From assembly GCA_038257155.1 (NCBI GenBank), contig JBBSJP010000011.1:53311-117310 (forward strand): DNA of 64,000 nucleotides. Direction: 5' to 3'. How positions within the stretch are numbered: position 1 is the stretch's first letter; each line of letters opens with the position of its first letter. Both the position numbers and the translations under genes were made by a program. Shown piece by piece: positions 60,817 through 64,000 of the stretch. Origin of the DNA: JANJTY01 sp038257155 (lineage in GTDB: Bacteria; Pseudomonadota; Gammaproteobacteria; Xanthomonadales; Xanthomonadaceae). Below the pieces are notes generated by a model. It saw nothing but the letters and a program-made list of their open reading frames with translations, was not told where the DNA came from and did not search any database.

Positions 60817-62702
60817 TGGGCAGCGAACGCTGGATTGCCGCGATTCACCCGCGTATCGCGGTGGTTGTGCATGACCTGTTCATGGTCTGGCTGGGCTGGT
60901 ATTTCACGACGGTCATGCGCTACAGCCTGCAGCCGGATCCACCCGACATATCCATTTTCTCGCCGGAAATTCCCATCGTCCTGGCGGCCCAGGGCCTGGT
61001 TCTCTGGTGGACCGGTCTCTACCGCGGCCTGTGGCGTTTTGCCAGTCTGCCGGATCTCTGGAACATCGCCCGCGCCGGCGTGCTTGGTGCGTTGGCGATC
61101 GCACTCGGCCTGTTCCTGTTCCAGCGGCTGGAGGGTGTGCCTCGCTCGGTCCTGGCGGTGTATCCACTCACCCTCGTTGCACTCTTGGGTGCGCCGCGAA
61201 TGCTTTATCGCTTCTGGAAGGACAGCCGCTACGGCGGTGGCCTGCGCCAGCAAGGCATGCGTGTGCTGGTGCTGGGAGCAGGGCGCGCGGGTGAAGCCCT
61301 GGTGCGGGAGGTCCGGCGTGAGTCGCGCTTTCATCCAGTGGGTTTCCTTGACGACAAGCGTGTTCTGCGTGGCGCCAAGGTGCATGGCATTCCGGTGATC
61401 GGCGGTATCGACGAAGCGGCCAAGATCGCGCGCGAAGTCGCTGCAGAAATGTTGCTGATTGCGATGCCGTCTGCCAGTACCAAACAGATGCGACGTGTCG
61501 TGGAGCTTTGCGAAGAAACCGGCTTGCCCTTCCGCACCGTGCCCCGATTGCAGGATGTAGTGGACGGTCGCTCGCAGTTCAACGAGCTCAAGGAAGTCGC
61601 GATCGAGGACCTGCTCGGACGTGATCCCGTACAGCTGGACTGGACCGCGATCCGCACCGGGCTTTCGGGTCGACGCGTGCTGGTCACTGGGGGCGGTGGT
61701 TCGATCGGTGCGGAGCTCTGCCGCCAGGTCGCGCGGCTCGGTGTGCAGAGCCTGACCGTGCTCGAATTGTGCGAATACAACCTGTATCGGGTCGATCAGG
61801 AGCTGCGTGGCGAGTTCCCCGACCTGATCTTCATGCCCTTCCTGGGTGACTGCGGTGACCCTTCGACCTGCGAACGCGTGATAGCCGAGACCCGCCCGGA
61901 CATCGTCTTTCACGCGGCGGCGTTCAAGCACGTCTCGCTGCTGCAGAGCCAACTGCGCGAGGCAATGCGCAACAACGTACTGGCAACCCAGACCCTGGCG
62001 CTGGCCTGCCTGCGGCATGACGTGGAATGTTTTGCGTTGATCTCGACCGACAAGGCGGTGAATCCGGTCAATGTGCTGGGTGCCAGCAAGCGGCTTGCTG
62101 AAATGGTCTGCCTTGGTCTTTCCAACGGCGCCCGGACCCGCTTCCTGACGGTGCGCTTTGGAAATGTGCTCGATTCCGCTGGCAGCGTCGTACCGCTGTT
62201 TCGCGAACAGATCGTGGCTGGCGGGCCGGTCACCGTCACCCACCCTGAGGTCACGCGTTACTTCATGACGATTCCAGAGGCCTGCCAGTTGATCCTGCAG
62301 GCGGTTGCGCTGGGCAAGGGCGGCGAGCTTTTTGCGCTCGACATGGGCGAGCCCGTGCGAATCCGGGATCTGGCAGAACAGATGATCAAGCTGGCGGGGA
62401 AACTGCCGGAACGCGATATCGACATCATCTACACCGGCTTGCGTCCCGGCGAGAAATTGTTTGAAGAGCTGTTCCATGACCAGGAACAGTACAGCCAGAC
62501 GACGCATCCCAAGATTGTCCAGGCCCACGCTCGTACCGTTCCGGCACAACAGCTCGATGCTGCCCTTCAGCAGCTTCGTCAGGCGGTGCAGCGCTATGAT
62601 GAGGCTGTGATCAACAAGCTTCTGCACGACCTGGTGCCGGAATACGCTCCCGCTGCCTCTCTGGATGCTGCCGGAGTCCCCATGCTGCGCGCCCTTTCCT
62701 GA
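60816..62702 (+). CDS. Membrane-bound nucleotide-sugar dehydratase/epimerase (WbpM/PglF/CapD-like)
   Basis: 628 residues. Four N-terminal helices (about 15-120) precede a first Rossmann domain with VLGAGRAG (about 155). The catalytic extended-SDR domain starts with TGGGGSIGAELCRQ (about 290). Its active-site line is STDKAVNPVNVLGASKR, with Leu where most SDRs have Tyr, as in C6-dehydratase members of this family. It ends in GLRPGEKLFEEL. It probably makes UDP-4-keto-6-deoxy sugar from UDP-GlcNAc at the inner membrane. The substrate matches the transferase just upstream (1-nt overlap). Confidence 0.92.
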   Translation: MGSERWIAAIHPRIAVVVHDLFMVWLGWYFTTVMRYSLQPDPPDISIFSPEIPIVLAAQGLVLWWTGLYRGLWRFASLPDLWNIARAGVLGALAIALGLFLFQRLEGVPRSVLAVYPLTLVALLGAPRMLYRFWKDSRYGGGLRQQGMRVLVLGAGRAGEALVREVRRESRFHPVGFLDDKRVLRGAKVHGIPVIGGIDEAAKIAREVAAEMLLIAMPSASTKQMRRVVELCEETGLPFRTVPRLQDVVDGRSQFNELKEVAIEDLLGRDPVQLDWTAIRTGLSGRRVLVTGGGGSIGAELCRQVARLGVQSLTVLELCEYNLYRVDQELRGEFPDLIFMPFLGDCGDPSTCERVIAETRPDIVFHAAAFKHVSLLQSQLREAMRNNVLATQTLALACLRHDVECFALISTDKAVNPVNVLGASKRLAEMVCLGLSNGARTRFLTVRFGNVLDSAGSVVPLFREQIVAGGPVTVTHPEVTRYFMTIPEACQLILQAVALGKGGELFALDMGEPVRIRDLAEQMIKLAGKLPERDIDIIYTGLRPGEKLFEELFHDQEQYSQTTHPKIVQAHARTVPAQQLDAALQQLRQAVQRYDEAVINKLLHDLVPEYAPAASLDAAGVPMLRALS

Positions 62703-62721
62703 TTCAACCTGCAAGGACGCC

Positions 62722-63594
62722 ATGCGAATTCGAACCGCGGTATTTCCGGTCGCCGGACTAGGCACCCGCTTCCTGCCTGCCACCAAGACGGTGCCCAAGG
62801 AGATGTTGCCGGTCGTCGATCGGCCCTTGATCCAGTACGCCGTGGACGAGGCGGTCGAGGCCGGTTGCGAGACACTGGTTTTCATCACCAACCGCTACAA
62901 GCACGCGGTAGCGGACTATTTCGACAAAGCCTACGAACTCGAGCAGAAGCTGGAAAAATCTGGCAAGAGTGAATTGCTGGCGGTAATCCGCGATGTGCTG
63001 CCAGGCAAGGTGCGGGCGGTGTTCGTCACCCAGACCGAAGCACTCGGCCTTGGACATGCAGTGCTGTGCGCGCGGCCGGTGGTGGGAAACGAACCGTTTG
63101 CCGTGCTGCTGCCCGACGATCTGATCTGGAACAAGGGGCGCGGGGCACTGGGTCAGATGGCTGACCTGGCTGCAGCCAGCGGGGCATCGGTGATCGCTGT
63201 GCAGGATGTGCCACCGGAGAACACCAGCAGCTATGGCATCGTCGCCACTGATGAGTTCGAGCAGGGCGCGGGCCGGATCAGGAAGATCGTCGAGAAGCCG
63301 CGTCCCGAGGTGGCCCCCAGCAGTCTCGCCGTGGTCGGGCGCTACGTACTCAGCCCGCGCATATTTGACCTGCTCGACCGAACCCGCCCGGGTTCTGGTG
63401 GCGAGATCCAGCTCACCGACGCGATAAGCGACCTGCTCGCCGAGGAGTCGGTTCTGGCCTACCGCTTCCAGGGCCGTCGATTCGACTGCGGCAGCCGCAT
63501 CGGGCTGATCGAAGCCACCATCCGTTATGCGCTGGATCATGACGACCTGGCCGAGGATACGCGCGCTTACATGCGTGCTGCACTGGACGAGTAG
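62722..63594 (+). CDS. galU: UTP-glucose-1-phosphate uridylyltransferase
   Basis: 290 residues. FPVAGLGTRFLPATKTVPKEMLP is the nucleotide-binding opening (about 8-30), with VEKP and GRYVLSPRIFD later. It makes UDP-glucose for LPS, exopolysaccharide and osmotic glucans. It follows the dehydratase gene by 19 bp, with AGGA before the ATG at 62722, so it is probably in the same operon. Confidence 0.97.
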   Translation: MRIRTAVFPVAGLGTRFLPATKTVPKEMLPVVDRPLIQYAVDEAVEAGCETLVFITNRYKHAVADYFDKAYELEQKLEKSGKSELLAVIRDVLPGKVRAVFVTQTEALGLGHAVLCARPVVGNEPFAVLLPDDLIWNKGRGALGQMADLAAASGASVIAVQDVPPENTSSYGIVATDEFEQGAGRIRKIVEKPRPEVAPSSLAVVGRYVLSPRIFDLLDRTRPGSGGEIQLTDAISDLLAEESVLAYRFQGRRFDCGSRIGLIEATIRYALDHDDLAEDTRAYMRAALDE

Positions 63595-63672
63595 ACGGTC
63601 CTCCCGATTTCTCCCGCTCACATTGCTTGCCCCTTGGGACTTGCGTCGCGACGCGGGCCAGATGAGCCTGCC

Positions 63673-63727
63673 GTTCCCCGTTCCCCGTTCCCCGTTCCCC
63701 GTTCCCCGTTCCCCGTTCCCCGTTCCC
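63673..63727. repeat. GTTCCCC heptad repeat, eight copies
   Basis: Seven GTTCCCC units and a final GTTCCC follow each other with no break, every 7 bp. On the minus strand this gives G4 tracts separated by AAC, a strong G-quadruplex pattern. It lies 79 bp after galU and 155 bp before rpsF. The rest of the gap 63595-63881 shows no gene; it may contain an rpsF leader. Confidence 0.92.
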
Positions 63728-63881
63728 GCTCCATCGCCCGTCAGCAATTGCAGGCAATTCGGCATTCGTGTGATAATCACCGGCTACCTGCGCCAAAAGC
63801 ACAGGCAGACTTGCCTCACTGCAATTCCGCAGGAGGCTGCCCCTCAGACCACTGGTCGGTGGGCATCCACAAGGAGAACCC

Positions 63882-64000
63882 ATGCGTCACTACGAAGTTG
63901 TATTCATGGTCCACCCGGACCAGAGCGAGCAGGTCCCCGCCATGATCGAGCGCTACAAGACGCTGATCGAAGGCGATTCCGGCACCATCCACCGTCTGGA
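63882..64000 (+). CDS. rpsF: 30S ribosomal protein S6 (5' part)
   Basis: The first 39 residues (MRHYEVVFMVHPDQSEQVP then MIERYKTLIEG) are the S6 N-terminus. AAGGAGAACC before the ATG is a strong ribosome site. S6 sits on the platform of the small subunit and pairs with S18. The gene runs out of the window; rpsR and rplI would be expected next. Confidence 0.95.
   Translation, partial: MRHYEVVFMVHPDQSEQVPAMIERYKTLIEGDSGTIHRL

Noticed and set aside
60744..62891. A 715-residue minus-strand open frame across the dehydratase gene
   Set aside because: Antisense of a well-supported enzyme with coupled neighbours; no domain is recognisable.
63673..63727. CRISPR or coding low-complexity repeat
   Set aside because: A 7-bp unit with no spacers, outside any gene; it is a simple tandem repeat.
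63780..63881. S6:S18-type ribosomal leader before rpsF
   Set aside because: A TGCCC/GGGCA stem can be drawn, but I could not find the required bulged CCG arrangement with confidence, so it is not listed as a feature.

Overview
The window looks like chromosomal DNA of a high-GC gammaproteobacterium, most likely Lysobacterales (Xanthomonadales). The clues are the split serC-serA-pheA-hisC-aroA ... cmk-rpsA-ihfB-lapA-lapB core, the intergenic repeats typical of that order (GGGGAAC heptads, CCCTCTCCC...GGGAGAGGG palindromes, GGCGGATC-TT-GATCCGCC hairpins) and an exported protein ending in an IFSSGFE-type tail. Taxonomy is inference from content; no 16S gene is present.

Region 1 (1-23.1 kb). After the 3' two thirds of pnp comes a locus for short-chain polyhydroxyalkanoate (PHB) and acyl-CoA use. 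It holds a GntP-family permease, a TonB-dependent receptor, an exported PHB-depolymerase-type lipoprotein, a CrbS/CrbR-like two-component pair, 3-hydroxybutyrate dehydrogenase, a 3-hydroxybutyrate oligomer hydrolase, two phasins with histone-like Lys/Ala tails, a patatin-like hydrolase and a PHA_gran_rgn protein. In the middle sits a Marinobacter-type two-domain fatty acyl-CoA reductase, divergent from an acyl-CoA-binding protein and a TetR regulator. The genes form a plausible route from extracellular polymer or oligomers through outer-membrane import and inner-membrane uptake to acetoacetate, next to granule and fatty-alcohol metabolism. No PHA synthase lies in the window. Regulatory-looking DNA includes a 14-bp palindrome shared by two promoter regions, a 19-bp-period repeat and two further inverted repeats.

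Region 2 (23.1-31.6 kb) is a signalling run on the plus strand: cupredoxin-like protein, transmembrane Ser/Thr kinase with a degenerate cyclase-like segment, outer-membrane barrel candidate, double-FHA membrane protein, and a five-PAS GGDEF-EAL protein. A GT39-type glycosyltransferase follows on the minus strand.

Region 3 (33.3-39.6 kb) is the serine, aromatic amino acid and histidine cluster serC, serA, pheA, hisC, aroA. A large inverted repeat lies between pheA and hisC.

Region 4 (39.7-55.2 kb) separates aroA from cmk and is mixed. It has a beta-helix exported protein, the minus-strand set DUF4190-pyrD-murB-eamA, an ALDH7 dehydrogenase, tRNA-Arg(CCT), a repeat-packed 0.9-kb gap, a GntR/YtrA-ABC operon, an exported glutathione peroxidase, a DUF3429 gene broken by a 165-bp palindromic element (second copy next to the ALDH7 gene), an FKBP isomerase, and a three-gene minus-strand set with a lipoprotein phosphodiesterase-type protein.

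Region 5 (55.3-64 kb) is cmk-rpsA-ihfB-lapA-lapB, then surface-glycan precursor genes (WecA/WbpL-type transferase, WbpM/PglF-type dehydratase, galU) and the start of rpsF. A G-quadruplex-capable heptad repeat lies just before rpsF.
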